Below, in pieces: positions 1 through 10,476 of a stretch of 64,000 bases of DNA. This stretch comes from Drosophila pseudoobscura. Lineage: Eukaryota; Arthropoda; Insecta; Diptera; Drosophilidae. The notes under the pieces are model-generated. The model was not told where the DNA came from. It was given only the letters and a program-made list of their open reading frames with translations, and did not search any database. Location: contig NC_046679.1 in the NCBI RefSeq assembly GCF_009870125.1, positions 31,682,001-31,746,000 of the forward strand, written 5' to 3'. The position numbers were made by a program, and so were the translations under genes. How positions within the stretch are numbered: the first letter of the stretch is position 1; each line of letters starts with the position of its first letter.

Positions 1-148
1 GTGGCGGACTTCGAGGCCTAGTCTGTTGGCGTTGTCCGAGTTGCTGTGCTGAAGACGCCATCTGGAATCACCAAGCGCGCCGTCAACAAGCTGTGCCTGC
101 TGCCCCTTAAAGATGCTGTTGAAAGTCAGGCTTCCAATGGGGGGAGTA
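1..148 (+). pseudogene. BEL/Pao element K: pol C-terminal remnant
   Basis: This is the last part of a BEL/Pao integrase-type C-terminus, cut by the window edge. In one frame it reads TPSGITKRAVNKLCLLPL, the usual ending of BEL polyproteins, followed by a short tail up to a purine tract (ggggggagta) that abuts the LTR at 149. The region upstream of that motif is already damaged: the SKWRTS-like block is fused directly to the end of the domain by a deletion that changes frame. The same damage is present in the inverted copy at 63668-64000. No functional product is expected; most of the element lies outside the window to the left. Confidence 0.7.
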
Positions 149-532
149 TGTCGGTTCAAGCAGCTTAAATATTTTAAATTATTACGAGTGGTGCGGCCCA
201 AAAGAAATGCATTTTGGTGTTGTCGTTTCCAATGTCCCCACTGCAAAGATCATTTGCTACCGCACATGCGCATGCAGCGGAATTCTTTCGTCTCCTTATG
301 TCGCAATCTCTCGGACTCGGCTTAACAGCGTCCCCGAGCAGCTCTAACGCTCTCGGGCTATCATACGCTCTCGCTCGCGTCTAAGCTTGCTGCATAGGGG
401 CCGGCAGATTGGACCGTCAGCCCTTGCATGGCAGTCTTGAGCTAATCGTCGCAGCTATTAGATTAACATCCTCGCATCAATCGTTCGCCCAATCATCCCC
501 ATATGTACATACGCGATAAGTTGGTTTACATA
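149..532 (+). repeat. Element K 3' LTR, first part (interrupted by element A)
   Basis: The LTR starts with TGTCGG straight after the purine tract of K. It matches the reverse complement of 63199-63667, which gives its full extent. At 532 it is broken by Gypsy element A; the remainder continues at 30188 and ends in TTAACA at 30275. The CATA at 529-532 is repeated at 30184-30187 as the 4-bp target duplication of A. Total LTR length is 472 bp against 469 bp in the other copy. Confidence 0.8.
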
Positions 533-850
533 TGTGGCCCCGGATTTTCCGTAGTTGTACTTTAGTCCAGGATGCCAGGTTTTATTATAATTAGTCTTTA
601 TTTCTGAATATTATTTAAGATTAGTTATGATTACAACGGTCGCTGTGCTTTAAGTATATTTTGATTAATACAGATATTTGCGCTCGTAATTTGCGTGTGG
701 CTGAGTGAGACTTTGGCACCGAATTAAATGGCGTCGATCGTTGAGGCTGTGTTCTCTCCTCTCTTTGTTCGACGGCCGCTTCTAGTCTCTCTCTCTGTTA
801 CTTCCTCTGTTATCTCTACAGACTCTGTTGCTCTCCCACCAAATCCCACA
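533..850 (-). repeat. Element A 3' LTR
   Basis: The sequence is nearly identical to 29866-30183; I see three differences by eye. On the minus strand it follows a purine-rich tract (ggagggccgaa, 851-861). The pol reading frame of A runs on into it and stops at 724, so the last residues of Pol are encoded by the LTR. Confidence 0.85.
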
Positions 851-3235
851 TTCGGCCCTCCTGACATAGAGTTAGCCCCGAACTCCTTCATAAATTCGGC
901 CACCGTAGATGTTTTAAAAGGGCCTTCTCCTTCACCCACTCTTTCTACATCATACCGGCCGTGCTTGTGAATCTTGACCACCTTATAGTGCCCTAGAAAC
1001 TTTCCCCTCAACTTCAATCCAACACCATATTGGGTCCGCCTGATTGCAACTAAGTCATTGATCTTGTACTGCTTTTCATCCTTTCTCTTTTTATCAAAGG
1101 CTAGCTTATTTTCTTCCTGCAACGACTGAATATTGTCCCTAGCCTCTTTCCTTAACTGCTCACGATCATTGTCTAGCTCACCTATGAGAGACTGCTGTAC
1201 CAATTCTCTCAATTCAGCTATGTCAGCTATACGCATGTCTACTCCTGTTAGCAGATTAAATGGGGCGACTTTGGTACTCCTAGGTTCGACATTGTTAATT
1301 ATCTGTTGCACTCTACCCAGGTGCCTATACCAATTTCCTGGATTTTCTAAGCTCCTCTTTGACAGGATCGGTACTACTATTTTGTGCATTCTCTCGACCT
1401 GTCCATTGCCTCTAGGTACGCCTGTAGCTATTAACAAATGTTGTATCTTCTGCTTGTCACAGTACTTTTTGAATAAGTGCGATGTGAAAGCTGCGCCACG
1501 ATCAGTAACAATTCTGAATGGGTTACCAAATGATACTGCTTGCCTTTCTAAACAGTTCAGCACCTCCTCTACTCCGGTACTACGTGTGGGGTACAACCTG
1601 AAGTGATAGGTAACTAATGGTTTATCACCCTTGTCAATGGGAGTTAGGTACCCTTCTTGCCTGCCCGCTTTTGTATTAACTAAGATACACTGCACGCAAC
1701 CGCCTACCACTCTTTCGACTTTATTTCTTAGTTTAGGGATAAAGTAAGATTTCTCTACCAGATCCTGTGTTTTCTTCACCGAAAAATGTCCCTGCCTGTG
1801 GGCGATCTGTATTATTTCGGTTTCCATTTGAGATGGAACAACTATTAACTCTCGGTTTAGATCTTTGAATAAGATTTGGTTTGCCATATAATAATCCGCG
1901 TATCCCTGCTTTTCCACCAGATTCCTGACCACCCTTGTCCATTCATCTGCACACTGTGCATCCTTAAGCCTGTGTATAACATTCTCTGTCAATACGTACC
2001 AAGCAACTCGACTGAACGATCCGGACGATCCTGAACGATGTTCAATTTCGTAGTCGTAGTCCTGCAGATACATTGCCCACCTAGCTACTCTTAATGGAAC
2101 GTCTTTCTTTTTCATCGTCATGGCAAACGCGTTACAGTCCGTAATGATTTTAAATTTCAGTCCGAGAACATACACACGCCATTTAGTCAATGCTCCTATT
2201 ACTGCTAGCACTTCAAGTTCGTATGAATGATAGTTTTCCTCACATGGCTTTGTTTTCTTGCAGCTGACCATCTTCTGGATCCTTTTGTAACAAGACAGCC
2301 CCCGAAACTTAGAAGCATCCGTGTGTATCTCCGTAGATAATTTAGGATTGTACAATCGTAAAACTGGTTTCCTAGTGAGAGCGGCTTTCAATTGCTCGAA
2401 TGCTAATCGCTGCAACTCCTTGAACTCGAACTTAGAATCCTTTCTCAACAAATCCGACAATGGCCTGGCTATGACTGCGTATCCTTCAATGAATTGCCTG
2501 AAATAAGAAGTCAGCCCAATGAATCGTTGTATAGCTTTTTTATCTTTTGGGATCGGAAAGTTTGCTACACACTGTGTTTTCTCCTTACCGGGTGTTATGG
2601 TACCATTTTGTATAACATACCCCAAGAAATCTACCTTACTTTGCAAAATTTGACCTTTACTCCAGTTTATCTTCAAACCATTCTTTCCTGCCACTTCTAG
2701 CACTCTTTTCAACTTCTGTAAGCCTTCCTTAACATCCTTACTTGGTATAATGATATCATCCATATATACTACAGCGTCACCCTTCTGAACCAATTCTCTC
2801 ATTACTGCAACTATGAAACGTGTGAAGATTGCTGGCGAATTCGAAATCCCAAACGGTACAAATAGGAACTCATATTGTCCTTTCTGCGTTACAAATGATG
2901 TATACTTTTGTGACTGAACTTCAACTGGTACGTGGAAATAACCGTTAGTCAAATCTAATGTCGTAAAAATCAAAGCTCCTTGCAATTTCTCAATAACATC
3001 CTGCATCTGTACCATCGGAAAGTTATCTCGCACTATTTTCTCATTTAACTTGCGATAATCGCAGCATAGACGTTTCTGTCCATTCTTCTTTGGTACTAAT
3101 ACAATGGGAGAGGCATATTCTGATGTACTGGGCTTTATTATCTTTTGTGCTAACCACTCGTTGACCTGCTCGTCTACTATGTTCTGCTCACTATAAGCCA
3201 TACGCCTAGGATGCTGATACACAGGTAAATCATCC
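724..3235 (-). pseudogene. Element A pol: reverse transcriptase, RNase H, integrase (integrase core deleted)
   Basis: One long open frame (832 codons from 3222) continues the polyprotein interrupted by B at 3235. Reverse transcriptase is clear, with DLTNGYFHV, FVPFGI and the catalytic VVYMDD near residue 155. RNase H is recognisable (HTDAS, YHSYELEVLA, IITDCNAF), but a stretch after HTDAS reads in another frame, as if two frameshifts cancel. Integrase has its zinc-finger part and the IVTDRGAAFTS and GNGQVER blocks, but the segment with the first catalytic Asp is missing: YHF runs straight into LYPTRSTG. The chain ends in a basic tail inside the LTR. Without the first Asp the integrase should be inactive, so the frame is open but the enzyme set is defective. 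Codon 1 shown here is not the true start. Confidence 0.8.
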
Positions 3236-3695
3236 TGGTTATGAATTAGTGGACTGTATAATCGTTTATATCTTGAGCTTATTTATTATTTATTGGTTAT
3301 TTAATATTGATGGTTATAGTACAGTTATATTACAAGAATAGCGGGGGGTTCGATTCTGCGGCGGTACAAACTACGCGTGCGGGCGGCTTCGTCTCGAAGT
3401 TTCTACTGCATCAACTCCGCGAAAAGAAGTCGAGCAAAAGGGAATTGAAAGATCACGCGATAAGACTCGACGCGACGGTTTCAATGCAAAACAACGGAAC
3501 GCATCGCTGTGTGCGTGTGCAGCTGCGGGTCTGGCCATGCGTGTGAGAACATTACAGCTATGTTCTGGACCCGAGTAAACAACAACACAGCTATGCGCGT
3601 AAAAATAGTTACTTAGGCGGTGTACTACAATCATGAGCGTGTAAATAGGTCAATCGCAATATACATGTAAAAACTACGAGGCTCATTTCTCACCA
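3236..3695 (-). repeat. Element B 3' LTR
   Basis: It begins TGGTTATG and ends CACCA on the plus strand and reads the same as 8063-8522 over all 460 bp. Small open frames inside it are found in both copies and have no family resemblance. Confidence 0.92.
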
Positions 3696-3718
3696 TACCG
3701 GCCCCCCTGAACGACTGT

Positions 3719-6700
3719 TCAGAACAAGGGAAGCACAGCAAGTTTGGTAATAGGCCTCTTGTACACTCCTCGGGCGGTTTTGACGGTGACCACTCGAACT
3801 CTCTCGTCTTGGCCAGGATGAACTTCGGTGATTCGCCCAAGCAGCCACTTGCTAGGCGGTTGATTTGGCTCCTTCAGAACCACAAGAGTGTCCACGGTTA
3901 TGTCGTTGGACTCCTGCTGCCATTTCGTGCGAGGTTGCAAGGAAGTAAGGTATTCCAGATTCCAACGTTTCCAGAATCCTTGAACCTTGGCTTGCAGTTG
4001 TCTCCAACGCTGCAGTCTGTTAATGTTGACGTCTAACAAGGACGGCTCCGGCACCGACATGTGAGGTTGACCTGTAAGAAAATGAGCGGGGGTAAGGGGA
4101 TCCAAGCTGTGATCGCTGGGCGCGCACAGTGGGCGAGAGTTGAGTAACCCTTCAATCTGAGTTAAAATTGTTGAATATTCCTCGAAGGTTAACGCACTGC
4201 TACCAATTACTCGGCGAAGGTGGAGTTTGATAGATCGTACGCCTGTTTCCCAAAGACCTCCAAAGTGCCGGGCAGATGGCGGAATGAAGTGCCAGTTGAT
4301 GTCCTGACTCGTCAGAAAATTAGCAATTTCCTCGTCTGGACTTTGAGATACAGCTATCCGTTGCATCTCCGTTAGCTCCTTTCTGGCTCCATGGAATGTT
4401 GTGCCATTGTCCGAGTACAAGTCGGATATAGGGCCACGTCGAGACCAAAAACGTTTGAAAGCGGCGATAATTGCAGGAGTCGTCAAATCACTGACGAGCT
4501 CGATATGAATTGCTTTGGTGGACAGACAAACAAAGATGGCAAACCAAGCTTTGCCAAACTTCGGTGTCCGACCTGCTGATGTCTTGATGGTAGCTCGTCC
4601 AGCGTAATCCAATCCAGAATGTAGAAAGCAGCGGGTGGGCTGAACGCGAACGGCGGGAAGATCAGCCATGAGCTGTGTACTCGTTCCTTTGCGCTGGAGG
4701 AAGCATATCTTGCAGTTGAATACAATTTTGCGGACTATGTTACGGGCTCCCAGGATCCAATACTTCTGTCTCAACGTGTGAAACATAAACTCGACTCCAG
4801 CGTGTAACGATGTGACGTGCTGGTGTCTAGCTATTAAAACAGCGACTGGTGATTCCTTTGGAAGAAGTATGGGATGTTTTGCGTCATAGGTTGTCATCGA
4901 GTTTCCAATGCGTCCTCCTACGCGCAGAATTCCTTGGTCGTCAACAAATGGAGTGTAGTGAATCAACTTGGATTTTTGAGAAAGGGCTTGTCCAGTGCTC
5001 AGCTGTCTGTACTCCACTTGGAAGAACTCCATCTGGACATGTTTGATTACCCTAGAGCGGACATATTGAAGCTCCCATGACGATAAAAATGATGACAGGC
5101 GGTCCTTGCAACGAAGACGATGTACGAACCGAAAGCAATAGCTAAGTGTCCGCAAGAGATGTGACCAGGAGGACGCTTTGTTGATCATACAGTTAAGATC
5201 ATTTCCTTCATTGGAAATGTGTAGATTAACTTGGGGCTTGACCTTTACTTCCATCCGCTCAGCGTCCTCAGTCGACAGTGCGAACTTGGCCTTAGCAGGT
5301 GGCCAATTGCGATGTGATTGGGAAAGCCACGGTGGTCCATTCCACCACAGTTGATGTTCCACCAGATCCTTTGGTAGAAGTCCGCGTGATGCACAGTCCG
5401 CGGGATTGTCCTCAGTGCGAATGTGGGCAGCTACGTGGCAGCAGCTACGTGGGCAAGCTTCTAGAATCTCAGCCGTGCGATTACAAACATAAGTGTTCCA
5501 AGTCCGTGGGGGTGATGAGAGCCAATGTAGTACAATTTCGGAGTCTGACCAACACGAAGTATCGAGCCGTGGGATGGAGATAGGTTTGATGGGTGCCACC
5601 CGGGTTTTTGCGGCGATCAGTGTTACAGCGTAGTCATTATTGACTCTCACGCGACTGTAGATGACAGCGGCGTATGCATGAGATGACGCATCGGCGAATC
5701 CATGCAGCTCCGTTGCTTGAAGTGGCGAGGATAGGTAGCGGGGTATGCGACAGCTTTCCAGTAAATGAACTTCGGCTACAAACTGTTGCCACCGTGCGCA
5801 TAGCTGCGCGAGTAGTGGTTCGTTCCAGTCGACCGAGCTCAGCCAACTATAAATGTCCTGTGGCAGTGTGGACCCCATCGGAGGGGCAGATTCCTTGAAC
5901 GGGTATTGGACGATGTTCACGCCATCGTTTCTGCGGGCGTGCGTATGAACGAAGTGTTGCTCAGCGGGATCACTAGCATCAATGGTAGCGTCACTTGGTT
6001 GAACTCGTTCCATGTCCATGAACGATCGAACCAAAGTGTCCAGATCCTCGTGCGCGTGATGTGCTAGTGCGTGGTTGTGAGCATCACTACTGAGATGGTA
6101 GCTGCCTGTAATGACCCAACCAAAATTAGTATGAAGTGCAATAGGATATTCAGAACCAAACTCTTTGCGTTGTCCAGTGTACAAGTTCCAAAGCTGATCA
6201 GCTCCTAAGATCACGTCGATTTCGCCTGGTTTACCAAATGTAGGGTCCGCTAAGGGTAGATCACGAATCCTTTTCCACATCGGTGTGTTAGACTCGATCC
6301 TCTGGGCTGGAATCGAGGAGGTTAAAGTGTTCATAATCAGACCTGTTACCACCACTGAGGCCGAGCTTGTGCGGGAGAGCAGCGTGAATGTGGCGCGACC
6401 TCTAGTAACCCCAGCAGGATTTGCGCCTAGACCAACCACTGGTATACGAGCGTGGGTGCGCGGCAAACCAATTCGTTGAATAAATGATTCGGCGACCATC
6501 GTTATAGTCGAACCAGTATCCAACAGTATCCTGCAGGTGGTCTCGTTGCCCCAGGAGTCGACTATAGTGGCCAAAATCGTTGGCAATATGGCCTGACTCT
6601 TGGCCACGAATTTCCTCTCCAATGTATGATGGCTGACAACGGCAGGATCAGCGTCAGCAGGGAAACTGGACGAGCGGAAGGGTGAGTCAGCGGAGTTGTT

Positions 6701-7972
6701 GACATCAGCGGAAGCCGTGACAGAGCGTATGTCCTCTGGATGAACAAGAGTGTGGTGCCTCAGCTTACACAGACGGCACGTGTTTGTGGAATTACACTTC
6801 TTGACTTGATGAGATCGGCTTAGACAATTGAAGCACAAATGACCATCCCTTGCGAACTTGCGGCGGTCCACAACATCCAGAGCCTTGAATTGAGTGCACG
6901 CATAAAGACTGTGTTGCTCGTGACAATATACACAATCACGAGCAGACGTATTTGGCACGTCCACATGATGAGAAATTGCACGACGTTTATTCAGCACCGT
7001 GTGTGTATCCTGGATTAGCTTTGGATCTTGACAAGACTCAAGTGCATCGCAACGGGCGAAGACAAAGCCGAACAGGTCATTTATGGTCACATTTTCCTTG
7101 CACGATTCACTGGAGGTGGCCCACGCTTCCTTGCATTCCGGGTCTAACTTTGAGAGCAAGATATGGATTAGCCACACATCGCGGCTGTCGCAGCTCAGCG
7201 CATGTAGACCACGTATACTTTCGTCAGCGGTGTCGACTATCTTACGCAACTCGGCGATGTTTGAACCCTTTGCGGTTGGCAACGAAAGAAAGTTTTGAAT
7301 GAACGAACGAGCAATCAGTGACTTCTTGTTGTAGCGATTTTCGAGCCTCTCCCATGCGTCCTGGTAATTGGCATCCGATACGGGAATATGTTTTATCAGA
7401 GACAACGCTTCACCATCCAGATAGGATTTCAAATAATGAAACTTTTGGCACTTGGACAGACTACTCTTCTTGTCGACTGAGCCTAAGAACAAGTCACTAA
7501 ACTGCCACCAATCCTCGTATCTGCCCGAAAACGTCGGAATGCGTATTTTCTCGAACTGCAGCTCTGTGGTTCCCGATGAGTCCCGAATCCTCTCCAGAAG
7601 TTGAGTTTGTCCCTCAAATAAGCGTTCCACAGTGGTCGATAGCAGTAGATTTGAGTTGTCGTGCTCATTCTCGTGACTGCTCCGGTCACGTATGGCTTCA
7701 GTGAAGATACTATGCGCACTAAAGAACCTTTTCTCATATTCGGGGATGTCCAAATCCGGATCCACGTATTCATCTTCATCATTATATTGGACCAGCTCTT
7801 CAGACAGCTCCATAAAGCGGTTGAAAGTTGCAACAAGTCGGTCCAACTTGTGCTCTAATGTTTGCACAGAAGTACATGACTGTACAAACTCTTGAGCCTC
7901 CGCAGCCACGCGAGTTAATTGGGATTTGCAGGCCCCACGTTGCTGAATTAGACGATGCACTAGGGCCTTCAT
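3719..7972 (-). CDS. Element B Gag-protease-(deleted RT/RNase H)-integrase polyprotein
   Basis: An uninterrupted frame of 1,417 codons. In order: Gag capsid-like region (IRIPTFSGRYEDWWQF near residue 145), BEL-type zinc fingers (CVYCHEQHSLYAC and CFNCLSRSHQVKKC, about 345-400), protease (RILLDTGSTITMV, about 480), the LGADQLW-FGWVITG linker (about 590-620), then a jump. All reverse transcriptase blocks, including the YVDD motif, are absent: PFKESAPPMG is followed directly by LPQDIYSWLSS (about 700). RNase H keeps FADASSHAYAAV but a second in-frame deletion fuses ISIPRLD to TSCWSDSEIVLHW (about 805). Integrase looks complete, with the H-H-C-C finger (HVTSLHAGVEF...CKICFLQ), LDYAG, YSDNGTTFHGAR and FGGLWETG, ending LAVLPLF. 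Both deletions keep the frame, so a Gag-integrase fusion could be made. Start chosen as the first Met, 91 bp inside the LTR. Confidence 0.88.
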   Translation of the reverse strand: MKALVHRLIQQRGACKSQLTRVAAEAQEFVQSCTSVQTLEHKLDRLVATFNRFMELSEELVQYNDEDEYVDPDLDIPEYEKRFFSAHSIFTEAIRDRSSHENEHDNSNLLLSTTVERLFEGQTQLLERIRDSSGTTELQFEKIRIPTFSGRYEDWWQFSDLFLGSVDKKSSLSKCQKFHYLKSYLDGEALSLIKHIPVSDANYQDAWERLENRYNKKSLIARSFIQNFLSLPTAKGSNIAELRKIVDTADESIRGLHALSCDSRDVWLIHILLSKLDPECKEAWATSSESCKENVTINDLFGFVFARCDALESCQDPKLIQDTHTVLNKRRAISHHVDVPNTSARDCVYCHEQHSLYACTQFKALDVVDRRKFARDGHLCFNCLSRSHQVKKCNSTNTCRLCKLRHHTLVHPEDIRSVTASADVNNSADSPFRSSSFPADADPAVVSHHTLERKFVAKSQAILPTILATIVDSWGNETTCRILLDTGSTITMVAESFIQRIGLPRTHARIPVVGLGANPAGVTRGRATFTLLSRTSSASVVVTGLIMNTLTSSIPAQRIESNTPMWKRIRDLPLADPTFGKPGEIDVILGADQLWNLYTGQRKEFGSEYPIALHTNFGWVITGSYHLSSDAHNHALAHHAHEDLDTLVRSFMDMERVQPSDATIDASDPAEQHFVHTHARRNDGVNIVQYPFKESAPPMGSTLPQDIYSWLSSVDWNEPLLAQLCARWQQFVAEVHLLESCRIPRYLSSPLQATELHGFADASSHAYAAVIYSRVRVNNDYAVTLIAAKTRVAPIKPISIPRLDTSCWSDSEIVLHWLSSPPRTWNTYVCNRTAEILEACPRSCCHVAAHIRTEDNPADCASRGLLPKDLVEHQLWWNGPPWLSQSHRNWPPAKAKFALSTEDAERMEVKVKPQVNLHISNEGNDLNCMINKASSWSHLLRTLSYCFRFVHRLRCKDRLSSFLSSWELQYVRSRVIKHVQMEFFQVEYRQLSTGQALSQKSKLIHYTPFVDDQGILRVGGRIGNSMTTYDAKHPILLPKESPVAVLIARHQHVTSLHAGVEFMFHTLRQKYWILGARNIVRKIVFNCKICFLQRKGTSTQLMADLPAVRVQPTRCFLHSGLDYAGRATIKTSAGRTPKFGKAWFAIFVCLSTKAIHIELVSDLTTPAIIAAFKRFWSRRGPISDLYSDNGTTFHGARKELTEMQRIAVSQSPDEEIANFLTSQDINWHFIPPSARHFGGLWETGVRSIKLHLRRVIGSSALTFEEYSTILTQIEGLLNSRPLCAPSDHSLDPLTPAHFLTGQPHMSVPEPSLLDVNINRLQRWRQLQAKVQGFWKRWNLEYLTSLQPRTKWQQESNDITVDTLVVLKEPNQPPSKWLLGRITEVHPGQDERVRVVTVKTARGVYKRPITKLAVLPLF

Positions 7973-8033
7973 GGCAAACAGCGGGTAACGGTATCACTCA
8001 ATATGTATATGTATAAATAAACTCAAACGCGGA

Positions 8034-8052
8034 GATCCGGCTCGAAGGACCA
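8034..8052 (-). promoter_or_regulatory. Element B primer-binding site
   Basis: On the minus strand TGGTCCTTCGAGCCGG follows the 5' LTR after a 10-bp spacer. The same string sits next to the LTR of BEL element I (40970-40988). It has the TGG start and T-arm-like composition of a tRNA 3' end complement; the tRNA species is not assigned. Confidence 0.7.
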
Positions 8053-8062
8053 AAATTTGTTA

Positions 8063-8522
8063 TGGTTATGAATTAGTGGACTGTATAATCGTTTATATCT
8101 TGAGCTTATTTATTATTTATTGGTTATTTAATATTGATGGTTATAGTACAGTTATATTACAAGAATAGCGGGGGGTTCGATTCTGCGGCGGTACAAACTA
8201 CGCGTGCGGGCGGCTTCGTCTCGAAGTTTCTACTGCATCAACTCCGCGAAAAGAAGTCGAGCAAAAGGGAATTGAAAGATCACGCGATAAGACTCGACGC
8301 GACGGTTTCAATGCAAAACAACGGAACGCATCGCTGTGTGCGTGTGCAGCTGCGGGTCTGGCCATGCGTGTGAGAACATTACAGCTATGTTCTGGACCCG
8401 AGTAAACAACAACACAGCTATGCGCGTAAAAATAGTTACTTAGGCGGTGTACTACAATCATGAGCGTGTAAATAGGTCAATCGCAATATACATGTAAAAA
8501 CTACGAGGCTCATTTCTCACCA
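8063..8522 (-). repeat. Element B 5' LTR
   Basis: This is the second copy of the 460-bp LTR, with no difference seen from 3236-3695. It is followed by the CATCC target duplication and then by the interrupted gag-protease frame of A. Confidence 0.92.
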
Positions 8523-10476
8523 CATCCGTTAGTACAATTTTCATCTCTATAGGGCAATGCACATTTCGACTCGGCTTGTATTCCTCAATTATCTTTCTAA
8601 TTTGATCTCTCTCTGAATATGGCAAATGTGACAAATCAATATTTATAGCTTCACTCTGCTCTAAGTTCACCATACACAAACTCTGAAACTCATTCAGCAA
8701 CTCCGTACATGAATTCACATTTTCCTTTTCATCTCTATGTTCTGGACCATTGCGCCTAGTACTTACTTGACTTCCTGATCTGAGGACTAGTGCTGTTCCA
8801 TCTCTTGTTACCTTCATGTCCACACTCTCTAAAAGAGTTCTACCCAATATAGCATCAAATCCCATGTCCTCGTCCGCAATTACGTGAAATTCTACCATTA
8901 AGTCAATGTCATCAATCTGCACAGGTATTGTGATACTACCGAAAGTCATAATTTGGCTTTCACCAATTCCCGTTAAACATTTACTACGTCCTGCCAGTTT
9001 TCCTCTACCAAGCTTCAAAAACACATTTCTGCTTAGAAGACACAAATCTGCACCTGTATCGACCAATCCTTTAAACACAACTTTTCCGTAGTTTACCGAT
9101 TTCAACTCTAATCCTGACGAAGTGAACGTGCTTGATGGCTTTGTCCTACCATTCTCCAGAACTAGATTGGTTGCTTTCTCCTGTTTAATTGCCATGTCGA
9201 CCTTGCATTGAGCAGCTCTATGTCCTAGCTGGTTGCATCTGAAACACCTGTTATCTCTTTTTAGACAATCCCGCTTAATATGCGACTCATCTCCGCAGTT
9301 AAAACACTTTTTAAACTTTTCCGCTGATTTCACTAACTCTTTTTCCCCTTTATTGAAGTGTGAGTCAAACTTCCCTTGTGATCTCACCGACCCTGTCAAT
9401 TTCTGGTATGCCTCAATTTGCACCTTCAATTGCCTCATATTCCTAGCTTGATACAGTAAAGCCTTGTTTGTACTAGAATCTGGAATCGCGCTGACAAAAT
9501 ATTCAATTAAACTTTCGTCATCCATCTCGATTGGCTTTGCCAACTCCATCAGAGCGTACATCTGTACGTACATCTGTACGAATTGTAGCAAGGTAATAAT
9601 TAGTGAGGCATTCAACTAGTATTTAAAATAGCATACAGCGCGCATTGGTATTTACCGCACCATCGATACACTCGGCGGGAAATACCAATAGTGAGATATC
9701 GGATAAGAAACATCGATTGTGAGAGACGGACGCGCAGCTAATAAAAAAGAGTTACATTAAATCGCCGGGCTTGTGTTTTTATACCTATACAGTTCACTCA
9801 CGCACCGATATTGGTCACTACAATTCCCGGGTTAGACGGCCTACAATTACTCGTGCAACGTTTCGTTCTTCCTCTTCTGCCGCTTCCCTAGCCTACGATG
9901 TATCTCAGCTGATGACACCTTCACCCCAAATTCGTCGATCAATGCACCCTTTAAAACATTCCAATCACGAATATCGCGTTGACTTCGAATAAAAAGCTTC
10001 GCTGCCCCACTGAGCAATTGTTTGGCATAAATGAACACCTGTAATTGGTTCCATTCCACCGTGAGTGCACACTCCTCGAGTTCTTCGATCCACTGATTAA
10101 TGTCTGGTGAACTTGTACCCGAAAACTGTGACACACTGCCTTCTACATCTTTCAACGTAAACTATGACCGTCCTGAATTAGAACTGTCTGCTTGCCGCCT
10201 CTGACCAGATCCAATTGGATTTTCATCTCGACTTTCATTTCCCCTTGCTTGTTCATTATTTGAGGCCACTGTTCTAAATGATACCTCTTCATTAATCTCA
10301 TCTGCAGTCTCTCCCTCATCCCTAACTTCTTCATCGTTTTGATCGGTTTGAAAACCCTAGTGAGCCAGCAGTCTGTTTTGCAATTCAACTTTTCTTCCGG
10401 TTCTATTTAAACCTATCTCGGCCAATTTATCGCGCAAATCTGCCACCAACAGTGCCAAAATCTCATCTCTATTCAT
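8523..10476 (-). pseudogene. Element A gag and protease, broken
   Basis: The Met at 10476 opens a short SAP-like N-terminal domain (MNRDEILALLVADLRDKL, then KVELQNRLL), as in mdg3/Blastopia-type Gag proteins. The frame is then cut by stops near 10360 and 10160, continues as a capsid-like segment (SVSQFSGTSSPDINQWIEELEE), is split by solo LTR M (about 9584-9845), and resumes with the capsid C-terminus (ELAKPIEMDDESLIEYFVS), two zinc knuckles (CFNCGDESHIKRDC and CFRCNQLGHRAAQC) and an aspartic protease with an intact VDTGAD. The protease-RT linker is interrupted by B at 8523. At least two stops plus two insertions make this a pseudogene. Confidence 0.82.
9584..9845. repeat. Solo-LTR-like insertion M in the gag of A
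   Basis: A segment of about 240-262 bp has no coding match and splits the A capsid frame. On the plus strand it starts TGTAGCAAGG and ends either at CACTACA (9822) or CCTACA (9845), giving short TGTAG/CTACA inverted ends as in LTRs. On the minus strand it holds a TATAAAA box. Flanks are AAT and ATT and no clean target duplication is visible, so the exact ends and the family are uncertain. Confidence 0.5.

Larger units (their letters stand above)
3236..8522 (-). mobile_element. BEL/Pao LTR retrotransposon B, internally deleted
   Basis: B is a structurally complete insertion into the gag-pol region of A: two 460-bp LTRs in which I see no difference, the 5-bp target duplication CATCC (3231-3235 and 8523-8527), a primer-binding site next to the right LTR, a purine tract (caggggggccggta) next to the left LTR, and one long open frame between them. 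Total length is 5,287 bp, short for a BEL element because much of the reverse transcriptase and part of RNase H have been removed in frame. Identical LTRs indicate a very recent jump, which must have used enzymes from another copy. Confidence 0.92.

Noticed and set aside
3307..3634. Small open frames in the B LTR (79 and 87 codons)
   Set aside because: Both are found identically in the second LTR and show no family resemblance; they are chance frames in LTR DNA.
9544..9580. Repeated gtacatctgtac next to M as its target duplication
   Set aside because: Both copies lie on the same side of M and fit the reading frame of the A Gag (VQMYVQMY), so they do not flank the insertion.
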